A DNA stretch of 64,000 bases, taken from Nocardioides anomalus (GTDB lineage Bacteria > Actinomycetota > Actinomycetes > Propionibacteriales > Nocardioidaceae). Below, piece after piece: positions 8,577 to 17,383 of the stretch; the first letter of the stretch is position 1, and the number at the start of each line of letters is the position of its first letter. Location: the NCBI RefSeq assembly GCF_011046535.1, contig NZ_CP049257.1, forward strand, positions 806,001 to 870,000, given 5' to 3'. A program made the position numbers and the translations under genes. The notes under the pieces were generated by a model. The model saw only the letters and a list, made by a program, of their open reading frames with translations, had not been told where the DNA came from and made no database searches.

Positions 8577-8833
8577 CGTCCGCGCCTGGGCGAGGGGCAG
8601 GCGCTCGCCGCGGGTGACCGTGCGGACCCGCTCACGCAAGTCGGCGCCCTGGCGGCCGTCCACGGTCACCACGTGCTGCCCGTCGCCGGCCGAGCGCCGC
8701 CCCGGAGCCCCAGCGGCGGAGCAGGTGGCCGCCCCCACCGCCCAAGCGGGCGTACTGGCTCCTCCAGGTTCGGGTACGAGAGGGGTGTCGGACCCGAGCC
8801 GAGACCCCGCCGGGACCGAGCCGAGGAGGACGA

Positions 8834-9556
8834 GTGCCTGACGAGCCGAGCGACCCGCTGGAGCCGGTCGCGGCGACTGCTGACGCGTTCCGCTTCCTGG
8901 CCTTCGACGACCGGCCCGAGCTGGAGGACCACGTCCGCACGCTGGCGGCCCGGGTGCAGGCGGTGGTGCCGCAGACCGTCGGCGTCAGCCTGTCGCTCGC
9001 CGAGCCCCAGGTGACCTTCACCATGGCGGTCAGCGACCGTCGCCTGCTGGCCCTCGACGGTGTGCAGTACCTCGAGGACGGTCCCGCCCTCGCGGCGATC
9101 CGTCACGCCCGACCGCTCGAGGTGCCGGACGCCGCCGCGCTGGACGAGGAGCGGTGGTCGCTGTTCGCGCGGGCCAGCGCCCATCGAGGGGTGCGCAGCA
9201 CCCTGTCGGCCCCGGTCCACGTGGGCGACGCGGTGGTGGGTGGGCTCACCGTCTACGCCTCGACCGTGGGCGCGTTCTCCGGTCGCACCGAGGAGCTGGC
9301 CGCCCTGGTGCAGGCCCCGGCCTCCGAGGTGATCCGCGATGCCGACCTGTCCTTCTCCTCGCGCCGGCAGGCCGAGGAGACACTGCGCACCATCGAGAAC
9401 CAGGCCATCGTCGACATCGCCTCCGGGGTGCTGGCCGAGCGCTCGGGGGTGCAGGTCGACGAGGCCTCGGAGCGGCTCCGGTCGGCGGCGACCCAGGCGG
9501 GGATCCCCGTCACCGAGCTGGCCCGGCTCATCATCGACCTGCACGACGAGGAGTGA
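8834..9556 (+). CDS. GAF and ANTAR domain transcription antitermination regulator
   Basis: The 240-residue protein has a GAF-like sensor fold (about residues 15-165, including VRSTLSAPVHVGDAVVGGLTVYA). A C-terminal ANTAR domain follows (about 175-235, with AEETLRTIENQAIVDIASGVLAE...SGVQVDEASERLRSAA). ANTAR domains bind dual hexaloop RNA structures to prevent termination. The target genes cannot be inferred here. GTG 8834 is preceded by AGGAGGACGA, a good ribosome binding site. The GH15 gene reads toward it, with only four bases between the stops. Confidence 0.87.
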   Translation: MPDEPSDPLEPVAATADAFRFLAFDDRPELEDHVRTLAARVQAVVPQTVGVSLSLAEPQVTFTMAVSDRRLLALDGVQYLEDGPALAAIRHARPLEVPDAAALDEERWSLFARASAHRGVRSTLSAPVHVGDAVVGGLTVYASTVGAFSGRTEELAALVQAPASEVIRDADLSFSSRRQAEETLRTIENQAIVDIASGVLAERSGVQVDEASERLRSAATQAGIPVTELARLIIDLHDEE

Positions 9557-9560
9557 GCGC

Positions 9561-11375
9561 TCAGCTCCCCAGCTCGTGGTCCAGGTTGATGGCCGCGCTG
9601 ATCAGGCTCAGGTGGGTGAAGGCCTGCGGGAAGTTGCCGAGCTGGTCGCCGGCGAGCCCGACCTGCTCGGCGTACAGCCCGAGGTGGTTGGCGTAGGTGA
9701 ACATCTTCTCCAGCGCCAGCCGGGCCTCGTCGAGGCGGCCGAGCCGGGTCAGCGCCTCGACGTACCAGAACGAGCAGAGCGAGAAGGTGCCCTCGGAGCC
9801 GTCCAGGCCGTCGGGGGAGGCCTCGACGTCGTAGCGGAAGACCAGGCTGTCGGAGACCAGCCGGTCCTCGATGGCGGCGAGGGTGGAGACGAAGCGCGGG
9901 TCGTTGGGCGCCACGAACTTCACCATCGGCATGAGCAGGACGCCGGCGTCGAGGGTGTCGGCGCCTTCGTACTGCATGAACGCCCCGACCTCGTCGTCCC
10001 AGGACGCGGTCATGATGCGCTCGGTGATCCGGTCGCGGACCTCGGCCCAGCCGCTGAGGTCGCCGGGCAGGCCGCGCTGGCGGGCGGTGCGCATCATCCG
10101 CTCGATGGCCACCCAGCACATGAGCCGCGAGGTGGTGTGCGGCTTGGGGTCGTCGCGGATCTCCCACATGCCGGCGTCGGGCCGCTCCCAGTTGTCCATC
10201 AGCCAGTCGAGCAGCCGGCGCAGGTCGGCCCACGCGTCGTGGCTGATGCCGGGCCCGTACTTGTTGAACAGGTAGACGCTGTCGATCAGCTCGCCGTAGA
10301 TGTCGAGCTGGAGCTGGTGCACCGCGAGGTTGCCGACGCGCACCGGCTTCGAGTCGCGGTAGCCGGACAGGTGGTCGAGCTCGACCTCCTCGCCGGGCGC
10401 GTTGCCGTCGATGTCGTAGCAGACGCGCAGCGGACCCAGGGTCTTGTCGCGCTCCTCGTCGCGCTCGCCCATCCGCTCCGAGAGCCACTCCATGAAGGAC
10501 GCCGCCTCGTCGGTGAAGCCGAGCCGGAGCAGGGCGTAGAGGCTGAACGCCGCGTCGCGGATCCAGACGTAGCGGTAGTCCCAGTTGCGGGCGCCGCCGA
10601 TCTTCTCCGGCAGGCTCGTCGTCGGCGCCGCGATCACCGCGCCCGACGGCTCGTGGGTGAGCAGCTTGAGGGTGAGCGCGGACCGCTCGACCATCTCGCG
10701 CCAGCGCCCGCGGTACGTCGAGCGCGCGAGCCACTGCCGCCAGAACGCCGTCGTGCCGTCGAACAGCTCGGTCGTGCTGTCGGTGTCGCCGGGGTGCGGG
10801 TCGGCGTCGCCGTCGAGCACCTCGAGCACGAACAGGACCTCGTCGCCGCCGCTCAGCCCGACCTCGGCCGTGACGACCGTGCCGTCCACGGCGAGGCCGG
10901 TGGACGCCGCGAGGCCGAGCCGCACCCCGTCGGCCTCGATGAGCACGCCGCCGTCGATCTCGGTCAGGCGCGGCTCCGCGCGGCCGTAGTCGGGCCGTGC
11001 GTCGACGCGGGTGCGCACCCGGACCTCCCCGCGCACGCACACCACCCGGCGCACCAGCCGCTGCCGGTGGTCGGGGTCGTGCGCGGCGAGGATCGGCATG
11101 AAGTCGTGCACCTCGGCCACGCCCTCCTCGGTGAGGAAGCGGGTGACCAGGATGTTGGTGTCGGGGAAGTAGAACTGCAGGGTCCGCGGCTCCCCGTCGA
11201 CGACCTCCAGGGTCCAGGCGCCGCCCTTCTCCGCGTCCAGGAGCGCGCCGAAGACGCTGGGGGAGTCGAAGCGCGGCGCGCAGAACCAGTCGACGGTGGC
11301 GTCGGAGCCGACCAGCGCGCACGTGCGCAGGTCGCCGATCAGCCCGTGGTCGGCGATCGGCAGCTGGTCAGGCAC
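9561..11375 (-). CDS. Glycoside hydrolase family 15 protein (trehalase/glucoamylase-like)
   Basis: The 604-residue product begins (GTG 11375) VPDQLPIADHGLIGDLRTCALVG, the conserved start of actinobacterial GH15 proteins. An N-terminal beta-sandwich (about 1-240) precedes an (alpha/alpha)6 barrel. The barrel has NWDYRYVWIRDAAFSLYALL (the substrate-pocket W-x-RD motif), SFMEWLSER, and a C-terminal catalytic region ending in FSLCSFWYVEAL. Some mycobacterial homologues are trehalases; others are glucoamylase or dextranase-like, so the substrate is uncertain. The start lies two bases after the zwf stop, so the two are almost certainly co-transcribed, linking disaccharide cleavage to glucose-6-phosphate oxidation. 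Confidence 0.85.
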   Translation of the reverse strand: MPDQLPIADHGLIGDLRTCALVGSDATVDWFCAPRFDSPSVFGALLDAEKGGAWTLEVVDGEPRTLQFYFPDTNILVTRFLTEEGVAEVHDFMPILAAHDPDHRQRLVRRVVCVRGEVRVRTRVDARPDYGRAEPRLTEIDGGVLIEADGVRLGLAASTGLAVDGTVVTAEVGLSGGDEVLFVLEVLDGDADPHPGDTDSTTELFDGTTAFWRQWLARSTYRGRWREMVERSALTLKLLTHEPSGAVIAAPTTSLPEKIGGARNWDYRYVWIRDAAFSLYALLRLGFTDEAASFMEWLSERMGERDEERDKTLGPLRVCYDIDGNAPGEEVELDHLSGYRDSKPVRVGNLAVHQLQLDIYGELIDSVYLFNKYGPGISHDAWADLRRLLDWLMDNWERPDAGMWEIRDDPKPHTTSRLMCWVAIERMMRTARQRGLPGDLSGWAEVRDRITERIMTASWDDEVGAFMQYEGADTLDAGVLLMPMVKFVAPNDPRFVSTLAAIEDRLVSDSLVFRYDVEASPDGLDGSEGTFSLCSFWYVEALTRLGRLDEARLALEKMFTYANHLGLYAEQVGLAGDQLGNFPQAFTHLSLISAAINLDHELGS

Positions 11376-11377
11376 GC

Positions 11378-12769
11378 TCAGCCACCGAGCCGCCAGCCGC
11401 GCTCGGGCAGGTCGACCGCGGCCTGCGGTCCCCAGCTGCCCGCGTCGTACGGCTGCACCTCGGGCGGGTCGTCGAGCAGCGGCTGGCAGGCCCGCCACAG
11501 CGCGTCGACCTCATCGGCGCGCGTGAACAGCGTCTGGTCGCCGCGCAGCACGTCGAGCAGCAGCCGCTCGTAGGCCTCGAGGGGCTCGGCGTCCTCGATC
11601 TCCTCGACCAGGTCGACGGTCATGGTCGCCGGCGCGAGGACCAGGTCCGGCCCCGGCCGCTTGGCGTTGAGCTCGACGCTCATCTCGGGGTCGTCGGTCA
11701 GCTCGAGGACCAGGTCGTTCGGGACCGGCTCGCCGTCGAGCAGCTGCGACTCCGGGGGCCGGAACCTCAGCGTCACCGTGCGCCGGGTCTCGGCCAGCTT
11801 CTTGCCGGTGCGCAGGTGGAACGGCACGTCGCGCCAGCGGTCGGTGTCGACGTACGCCGTGAGCGCGACGAACGTCTCGACGTCGGAGTCCTCGTCGACG
11901 TCGTCCTCGTCGCGGTAGCCGGCGTACTGGCCGAACACCGCGTGCTCCTTGTCGAAGGGCCGCAGCGCCTCCAGCGCCGCGACCTTGGCGTCGCGCAGGG
12001 CCTGCTCGTCGAGGGTGTGCGGGTCCTCCATGGCCACGAACCCGAGCAGCTGGCCGAGGTGGGTGGAGACCATGTCGCGCAGGCAGCCGGTGGCCTCGTA
12101 GAAGCTGCCGCGGCCCTCCATCCCCAGCGTCTCGGGCACGTCGATCTGCACCTCGGCCACGCTCTCGCGGTCCCAGGCCGGCTCGAACAGCCGGTTGCTG
12201 AACCGCAGGGCCAGGATGTTCTGCACCGCCTCCTTGCCCAGGAAGTGGTCGATGCGGAAGACCTGGTCCTCGTCCACCACGTCCTTGAGTGCGGCGTCGA
12301 GGCGCTGCGAGCTCTCCAGGTCGAGCCCGAACGGCTTCTCGACCACCAGCCGCGCCCGCTCGGTGATGCCCTCGCGGCCCAGCATCGCGATCATGTCCTG
12401 CATCGCGGCCGGCGGCACCGACAGGTAGACCAGTCGGCGCGCGTCGTCGCCCAGCTCCTCCTCCGCCGCCCGGACCGCCTCGGCCAGGTCGCTGCCGTCG
12501 TCGGCGCTCGAGGTCTGGAACGACGTCCGCTCCAGCAGCGCGTCCACGGCCTCGTCGTCCAGGTCCTCCAGCGCCTCGCGCACCTGGTCGCGGAACTCGT
12601 CGTCGGTGCCGGGCGAGTGGCGTCCGCTCCCGATGACCCGGTAGTCCTCGGGCAGCCGGCCGGCCGCCTGGAGCTTGGCCAGGCCGGGGAAGAGCTTGCG
12701 CTTGGCCAGGTCGCCGGTGGCCCCGAAGAGGACCAGGACGTGGGGCGGCGGGTGCGGGGCGTCGGTCAC
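11378..12769 (-). CDS. zwf: Glucose-6-phosphate 1-dehydrogenase
   Basis: The protein has the NADP-binding [13 protein letters not shown] near the N-terminus and VVEKPFG in the middle. The active-site signature is [13 protein letters not shown] (RIDHYLGKE in most homologues; Tyr is Phe here), and FHLRTGKKL lies in the C-terminal half. It oxidises glucose-6-phosphate to 6-phosphogluconolactone in the pentose phosphate pathway. I place the start at GTG 12769 (463 residues) because the family alignment begins just before [10 protein letters not shown]. An ATG at 12802 adds 11 residues and cannot be excluded. It is upstream of the GH15 gene in the same transcript. A SigB/SigF-like promoter lies about 215 bases upstream. 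Confidence 0.95.
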   Translation of the reverse strand: MTDAPHPPPHVLVLFGATGDLAKRKLFPGLAKLQAAGRLPEDYRVIGSGRHSPGTDDEFRDQVREALEDLDDEAVDALLERTSFQTSSADDGSDLAEAVRAAEEELGDDARRLVYLSVPPAAMQDMIAMLGREGITERARLVVEKPFGLDLESSQRLDAALKDVVDEDQVFRIDHFLGKEAVQNILALRFSNRLFEPAWDRESVAEVQIDVPETLGMEGRGSFYEATGCLRDMVSTHLGQLLGFVAMEDPHTLDEQALRDAKVAALEALRPFDKEHAVFGQYAGYRDEDDVDEDSDVETFVALTAYVDTDRWRDVPFHLRTGKKLAETRRTVTLRFRPPESQLLDGEPVPNDLVLELTDDPEMSVELNAKRPGPDLVLAPATMTVDLVEEIEDAEPLEAYERLLLDVLRGDQTLFTRADEVDALWRACQPLLDDPPEVQPYDAGSWGPQAAVDLPERGWRLGG

Positions 12770-13078
12770 GGCTGTCCCGTACCCGACCGCCGTTCCCGGC
12801 ATGACCGGGTGGTCCGAGGCCTGAGAGGCCCGAGCGAGACGCAGAGGCCGGGCCCGGCCGGGGTCAGGAGCCCGGCCGGACCCGGCACCCCCTCGGCGCG
12901 CGGTGGAGGCCGCGACGGCTCGAGGGAGCGACGCGGCACCTGGACGCTGGGGGGAGTCGGCCAGGTGCCGTGGTGCTATGGCATACCCCCTAGGGCATCG
13001 ATGTCAACCTCGATTCCATGAACACGTCTTTGACCAACTCGCGAACACGGAGGCATCAGGGCTCTTACCGTCGTGCGC
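12770..13078. other. Intergenic region between divergent zwf and Ig-like genes
   Basis: No coding sequence is credible here. It holds a 14-bp perfect palindrome (GGCCGGGCCCGGCC, 12846-12859). The repeated CCCGGCCGG at 12853 and 12871 can fold into alternative GC hairpins in the zwf leader. A promoter-like element on the minus strand lies near 12983-13008. An AT-richer stretch just before 13079 probably contains the promoter of the secreted Ig-like gene, but no clear -10/-35 pair stands out there. Confidence 0.5.
12983..13008 (-). promoter_or_regulatory. Candidate SigB/SigF-type promoter for zwf-GH15
   Basis: Read on the minus strand, GTTGAC (13008-13003) is followed after 14 bases by GGGTAT (12988-12983). 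This fits the actinobacterial stress sigma consensus of a GTTT-like -35 and GGGTAT -10 about 15-17 bases after the first four bases. It points toward zwf and would leave a 5' leader of roughly 200 bases. This is pattern matching only. Confidence 0.4.
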
Positions 13079-14275
13079 ATGAGGGAGAAGCTGGACACGC
13101 TGCGCCTGCTCGTCGCCGCCCCGGTGGCCGCCGTCGCCCTGGGCTCGCTGGGGGTCGTCGGCACCGCCCCGGCCGCGGTCGCCGACGCCCCGGCCGCGAC
13201 CACGACGACCCTCGCCTCCTCGGTCAACCCGTCGACCGCCGGCCAGGCGGTCGCCGTGACCGCGTCGGTCACGGGCTCGGACCCGACCGGCACCGTCACC
13301 TTCCTCGAGGGGAGCACGACGCTCGGCTCGGCACCCGTCGCGGGCGGGGTCGCCACCCTGACCACGTCGACCATGGCGGTGGGCAGCCACACGCTGACCG
13401 CGACCTACGAGGGGGACGGCCTCAACGCCGCCTCCACCTCGGCGGTGATGACCCAGTTCGTCAACGACCCGCCGAAGGCGCCCAAGCCGCCCAAGCCGGT
13501 CAAGAAGCCGGTCGTGAAGCTGTCGGTGTCCACGACGAACGCGTCCGTCGGTGACCAGGTCACCCTGCGCTGGAGCAGCAAGAACGCCGACGAGGTCCGC
13601 GCCTCGGGGGAGTGGAAGGGCCGGCAGAAGTCCCAGGGCTCGACGACCGTGCGCCTCACCGACCGCGGCACCCACGTGTTCCGGCTGACCGTCAAGAACG
13701 CCGCCGGCAAGGACCGCGCGACGGTCAAGGTCACCGCGATCCGCAAGGCCAAGTCCCTCGAGCTGACCACCGACGCCGACGCGCTGGTCCTCGGCGGCAC
13801 CGCGGTCGACGTCACCGCCGACGGCCTCGCCCAGGGTGAGGCCTACGTGCTGCGCGTGGCCGGGAAGCCCGTCTTCTCGGGCAAGGCGGACAAGAAGGGC
13901 GAGGTGCACCGCACCGTCAAGACGCCCCTGGACGTCGAGGGCGAGCTCGCCATCACGCTCACCGGCAGCAACGCCGGCCGCGTCGGCACCGCGACCCTCC
14001 AGGTGGTCAAGCCGACCAAGGACCTCGGCGTCGAGCTCAAGCGCAAGAAGCTCCCGCGCGAGAAGCAGCAGACCGTGACCGTCAGCGGCCTGGTCGCCGG
14101 CGAGGAGGTCACGCTCAGCCTGGGTGACGAGGAGCTGACGACCGAGAAGGCGTCCGAGGACGGCACCGTCACCTACAGCTTCGCGGTCGGCGACGACACC
14201 GGCGTGCGGACCGTGAGCGTCGTGGGCATGGCGCCCGGACGCACCGGCGAGGGGAAGTTCACCGTCCTCGACTGA
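13079..14275 (+). CDS. Secreted protein with bacterial Ig-like repeats
   Basis: The 398-residue product has a signal peptide (positive MREKLDTLRLL, hydrophobic core to about residue 25, Ala-x-Ala-like cleavage near AVADA). A Big_3_5-type Ig-like domain (about 40-125) contains the typical GTVTFLEGSTTLG...GSHTLTATYEGD strands. After a Pro/Lys linker (PPKAPKPPKPVKK) come at least two more beta-rich segments with charged KDRATVKV strands and no recognised catalytic motif. An in-frame GTG at 13073 would add two residues. It may be an adhesive or wall-interacting protein. A similar Ig-like repeat recurs in the PstS fusion at 40613. Function is unknown. Confidence 0.75.
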   Translation: MREKLDTLRLLVAAPVAAVALGSLGVVGTAPAAVADAPAATTTTLASSVNPSTAGQAVAVTASVTGSDPTGTVTFLEGSTTLGSAPVAGGVATLTTSTMAVGSHTLTATYEGDGLNAASTSAVMTQFVNDPPKAPKPPKPVKKPVVKLSVSTTNASVGDQVTLRWSSKNADEVRASGEWKGRQKSQGSTTVRLTDRGTHVFRLTVKNAAGKDRATVKVTAIRKAKSLELTTDADALVLGGTAVDVTADGLAQGEAYVLRVAGKPVFSGKADKKGEVHRTVKTPLDVEGELAITLTGSNAGRVGTATLQVVKPTKDLGVELKRKKLPREKQQTVTVSGLVAGEEVTLSLGDEELTTEKASEDGTVTYSFAVGDDTGVRTVSVVGMAPGRTGEGKFTVLD

Positions 14276-14282
14276 GGACGGC

Positions 14283-14316
14283 GACGGCCCTCGCCGTGGG
14301 GGCAGCGAGGGCCGTC
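14283..14316 (+). terminator. Perfect 12-bp hairpin terminator
   Basis: GACGGCCCTCGC (14283-14294) and GCGAGGGCCGTC (14305-14316) form a perfect stem with a 10-base loop, seven bases after the Ig-protein stop. There is no T-tract, as is usual in this GC-rich group. Confidence 0.8.
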
Positions 14317-14449
14317 TCGGCTCATCCGTATGGGGTCGCCGGACGAACCTGGCCTGAGCGTAGGGCGCCCGGGCCCGCCGAGTCCTGACTTTGCCGAGAT
14401 CCCTCTTGCGACACCGTGACGCAGACACCCTGGTCTCGTTGGACCCGGC

Positions 14450-16360
14450 ATGACGCTGCGCTCTCGGGCCGCCACGCTCGCCCTCGTCGTCCTGGCCGCC
14501 ACCGCGACCACGCTCACGCCGGGAGCGCCGGCGGCCCAGGCCGCGGGGCGGGCCGCGGGGCGGGACGCGCACTGGGTGCCCGGTCCGGGCTCGCAGGTCC
14601 AGCAGGCGGGCGGCTGGCGCCCCCGTCCGGAGCAGTACGCCGGCACGCAGGTCACGCAGGACGTGGCCATCCCCATGTCGGACGGCGTGGTCCTGCGCGG
14701 TGACGTGGTCCGCCCGACCACCGCGGACGGCGCGGTGGTGACCACGCCACTGCCGGTGGTCATCACGATCACGGCCTACAACAAGACACTGCAGACCGGT
14801 GGGGGCGGGCTGGCCGGGCCGGCGGCGGACTACCTGGTCGAGCGCGGCTACGTGCAGCTGACCGTGGACGCGCGCGGGACGGGCTCGTCGGCCGGGGTGT
14901 GGGAGGCGTTCAGCCCGCGCGAGACCCAGGACTACGGCGAGGTGGTGGACTGGGCGCACCGCCAGCCGTGGAGCAACGGGAAGTCGGCGATGACCGGCCC
15001 GTCCTACATGGGCATCGCGCAGCTCTACGCCGCCGCGGCGCACCCGAAGGGGCTCAAGGCGATCTTCCCGCAGGTGCCCGGCGCGGACACCTACCGCGAC
15101 ATCGTGGCCTCGGGCGGCGCGCTCGACGTCAGCTTCATCCCGCTCTGGATGGGGCTCGTGACGGCCGCCGGGCTGGTCCCGCCGGCGTACGGCGCACAGC
15201 AGCCGGCGGCCGGCTTCGGCGCGCTGCTCGACCGGCTGGCCACGGCGACGACCTTCACCGTGCCGCTGCTGACGGGCGCGGTGCTGGGCCAGGCCCCGGC
15301 CTACGACGGCCCGTTCTACGCCGACCGCTCGCCGATCAACGTCGTCGACCGGATCAAGGTGCCGACGTTCCTCGTGAGCGGCGAGTACGACCTGTTCCAG
15401 CGCGGCACCCCGCTGCTCTACGAGCGGCTCCAGGCCCACGGCGTGCCGGTCCGGATGATCACGGGTCCGTGGGACCACCTCCAGGGCTCGTCGGGCGCCG
15501 ACGTCGGCCAGGCCGGCTACGGCTCGCTGCAGGAGCTGCAGCTGCGCTGGTTCGACCACTACGTCAAGGGCGTGCCGGACCCGCGACTGCTCGAGGACAT
15601 CAAGCCGTTCACCTACTACGAGCAGGGCAGCGGCCGCTGGGTGACCACCAAGAAGTACGTCTCGAAGGACCTGCGCGCGACGTCGTTCCGGCTGTCCGGC
15701 TCCGCGGCCGTCGGCGGCCAGGCGGGCGGGCTGACCCAGGACGGCGCGCAGTCGGGCACCTCGACGGTCCCGCCGCTGCCGGTGACCGGCCTCTGCACCC
15801 GCTCGGCCAACCAGTGGACGGCCGGGATCCTGCACCAGGCCTGGCCGGACAGCCCGTGCCTGCGCGACAACCGGGTCAACGACCTGGGCGGACTCACCTT
15901 CCAGACCGAACCGCTCACCGCGCCCCTGCGGGTCCAGGGCCCGATCAACGTGCGGCTCTACACCTCCACGCCCACGGGCGACGGGATGTACTCCGTCGCG
16001 GTCGAGGACGTCGCCCCCGACGGCACCGTCTCCCGGCTGACCGGCGGGTGGCAGACGCTCTCGCAGCGCGCGCTGGACGAGTCGCGCTCGCGCTACCTCG
16101 ACGGGCAGCTCGTCCAGCCCTACCACCCGTTCACCCGGGCCTCGCAGCAGCCGGTCCCGGCCGGGGCCGTCGTGCCCGTGGACGTCGAGGTCTTCCCGAC
16201 CGGGGCCGCGATCCTGCCCGGCCACCGGCTCCGGCTGAGCGTGCAGGCCTTCGACGTGCCGCACCTGTTGCCCACCGCGCCGAACCTGCCGCAGATCGCA
16301 CCGCTCACCCTGCACACCGGTCCGGCGTACCCCTCGGTGCTGACGGTTCCGGTGCGCTGA
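14450..16360 (+). CDS. Secreted CocE/NonD-family hydrolase (X-Pro dipeptidyl-peptidase-like)
   Basis: The 636 residues start with a signal peptide (residues 1-31, ending AAQAA). The alpha/beta-hydrolase core carries the nucleophile Ser in GPSYMGIAQ (about residue 183) after VDARGTGSSAGVWE. Later are FLVSGEYDLFQRG (acid region) and GPWDHLQG (catalytic His). The C-terminal third is a jelly-roll domain (LTFQTEPL...VRLYTST) typical of CocE and Xaa-Pro dipeptidyl peptidases. Such enzymes cleave esters or Pro-containing peptides outside the cell. The substrate cannot be told from the sequence. It stands alone after a terminator and is followed by a small YtxH-like gene. Confidence 0.87.
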   Translation: MTLRSRAATLALVVLAATATTLTPGAPAAQAAGRAAGRDAHWVPGPGSQVQQAGGWRPRPEQYAGTQVTQDVAIPMSDGVVLRGDVVRPTTADGAVVTTPLPVVITITAYNKTLQTGGGGLAGPAADYLVERGYVQLTVDARGTGSSAGVWEAFSPRETQDYGEVVDWAHRQPWSNGKSAMTGPSYMGIAQLYAAAAHPKGLKAIFPQVPGADTYRDIVASGGALDVSFIPLWMGLVTAAGLVPPAYGAQQPAAGFGALLDRLATATTFTVPLLTGAVLGQAPAYDGPFYADRSPINVVDRIKVPTFLVSGEYDLFQRGTPLLYERLQAHGVPVRMITGPWDHLQGSSGADVGQAGYGSLQELQLRWFDHYVKGVPDPRLLEDIKPFTYYEQGSGRWVTTKKYVSKDLRATSFRLSGSAAVGGQAGGLTQDGAQSGTSTVPPLPVTGLCTRSANQWTAGILHQAWPDSPCLRDNRVNDLGGLTFQTEPLTAPLRVQGPINVRLYTSTPTGDGMYSVAVEDVAPDGTVSRLTGGWQTLSQRALDESRSRYLDGQLVQPYHPFTRASQQPVPAGAVVPVDVEVFPTGAAILPGHRLRLSVQAFDVPHLLPTAPNLPQIAPLTLHTGPAYPSVLTVPVR

Positions 16361-16378
16361 CGCGGGTACTGCACGACC

Positions 16379-16675
16379 ATGTCGAAGCTCAAGCTGCTGA
16401 TCGCGTTCGCTCTCGGGTACGTCGCGGGAGCGGCCGCCGGGCGCCAGCGCTACGAGTCGATCAAGTCCGGCGCGCAGAAGGTGGCCAGCGACCCGCGGGT
16501 CCAGTCCGCCGCCAAGAAGGTCGGCACCACCGTGGCCGAACAGGCGCCGGTCGTGGCCGAAGCCGTCAAGGAGAAGACCACCGCTGCGGCGAGCGCGGTG
16601 GCCGAGAAGGTGCACGGCTCCGACGACGAGCAGGCCCAGCCCCCGGCCGCACCGACCGGGACCCCGCTGAGCTGA
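16379..16675 (+). CDS. Small YtxH-like membrane protein
   Basis: The 98-residue protein has one N-terminal membrane segment (LKLLIAFALGYVAGAAAGR, residues 4-22). A Lys/Ala/Val-rich amphipathic helix follows (VQSAAKKVGTTVAEQAPVVAEAV), then a short Pro-rich tail. This is the layout of YtxH-like proteins linked to envelope stress. It begins 18 bases after the CocE stop. Function is unknown. Confidence 0.7.
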   Translation: MSKLKLLIAFALGYVAGAAAGRQRYESIKSGAQKVASDPRVQSAAKKVGTTVAEQAPVVAEAVKEKTTAAASAVAEKVHGSDDEQAQPPAAPTGTPLS

Positions 16676-16756
16676 CGGTCCGCTGACCGGATCTCGACGG
16701 CCCCTGACCGTCGCGGCCCTCGACGGCCGCCCCGACCCTCGGCCACGCTCGGCGGC

Positions 16757-17359
16757 GTGAGGACGTTGCTGGAGCAGCAGTACGCCGCCCTCTCCGACTG
16801 GCTCGACGAGGTGGACGTGAGTGCACACCTCGCCGAGCCGGTCGGCCTCGGGGACTGGACGGTGCGCGACCTCATCGCCCACCTCGGGCTCGGCATCGGG
16901 CTGTCCCGCTTCGTCACCACCGCCCCCGAGGGCGCGGAGCCGCTCGGCTTCGGGGCCTACGTCGCGGCGTACCCACCCCACGCCGACCAGATCGCCGCGG
17001 ACACAAGGGCTATGCGCGACACCTACGGCGCCGACGTGATCGGCGGCTTCCGCCGCACCGCGGCCGAGGCCTTCGCCGCACTGGACGCCACCCCGGGCGC
17101 CGTGCTCCAGGCGCGGCGCGGGCCCATCGCGCGCGACGACTACCTGCTGACCCGCCTGACGGAGCTGGTGGTGCACGCCGACGACCTGGCCCGCACCCTC
17201 GGGCGCGACGACGCGCCACTGCTGCCCGCGGCGGTGGACGCGGTGGCGGGCGCGCTGGCCACGGCGTACCCCGGCGAGCCGCCCGACGTCGGGCTGACCT
17301 GGATCCGCCTGGCCACCGGCCGCGTGGCGAGCGACGACCCGGCCCTCCCGCTGCTCTAG
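16757..17359 (+). CDS. Maleylpyruvate isomerase-N/DinB-like protein (TIGR03083 type)
   Basis: The 200-residue product (GTG start) has the DinB four-helix pattern. LSDWLDEVD is followed by GLGDWTVRDLIAHLGLGI, with a metal-ligand His. A second His region, LTELVVHADDLAR, matches the HxxD of mycothiol-dependent maleylpyruvate isomerase N-terminal domains. These proteins are thought to use mycothiol or bind a divalent metal. The reaction here is unknown, and no maleylpyruvate pathway genes are nearby. Confidence 0.78.
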   Translation: MRTLLEQQYAALSDWLDEVDVSAHLAEPVGLGDWTVRDLIAHLGLGIGLSRFVTTAPEGAEPLGFGAYVAAYPPHADQIAADTRAMRDTYGADVIGGFRRTAAEAFAALDATPGAVLQARRGPIARDDYLLTRLTELVVHADDLARTLGRDDAPLLPAAVDAVAGALATAYPGEPPDVGLTWIRLATGRVASDDPALPLL

Positions 17360-17383
17360 GGCGCGGCGGGTACCGCCGTTCCC

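Noticed and set aside
8577..8833. Possible small gene or remnant on the minus strand (VVTVDGRQGADLRERV-like translation)
   Set aside because: No start with ribosome binding site, no recognisable family, and the frame continues as an antisense shadow into the GT2 gene.
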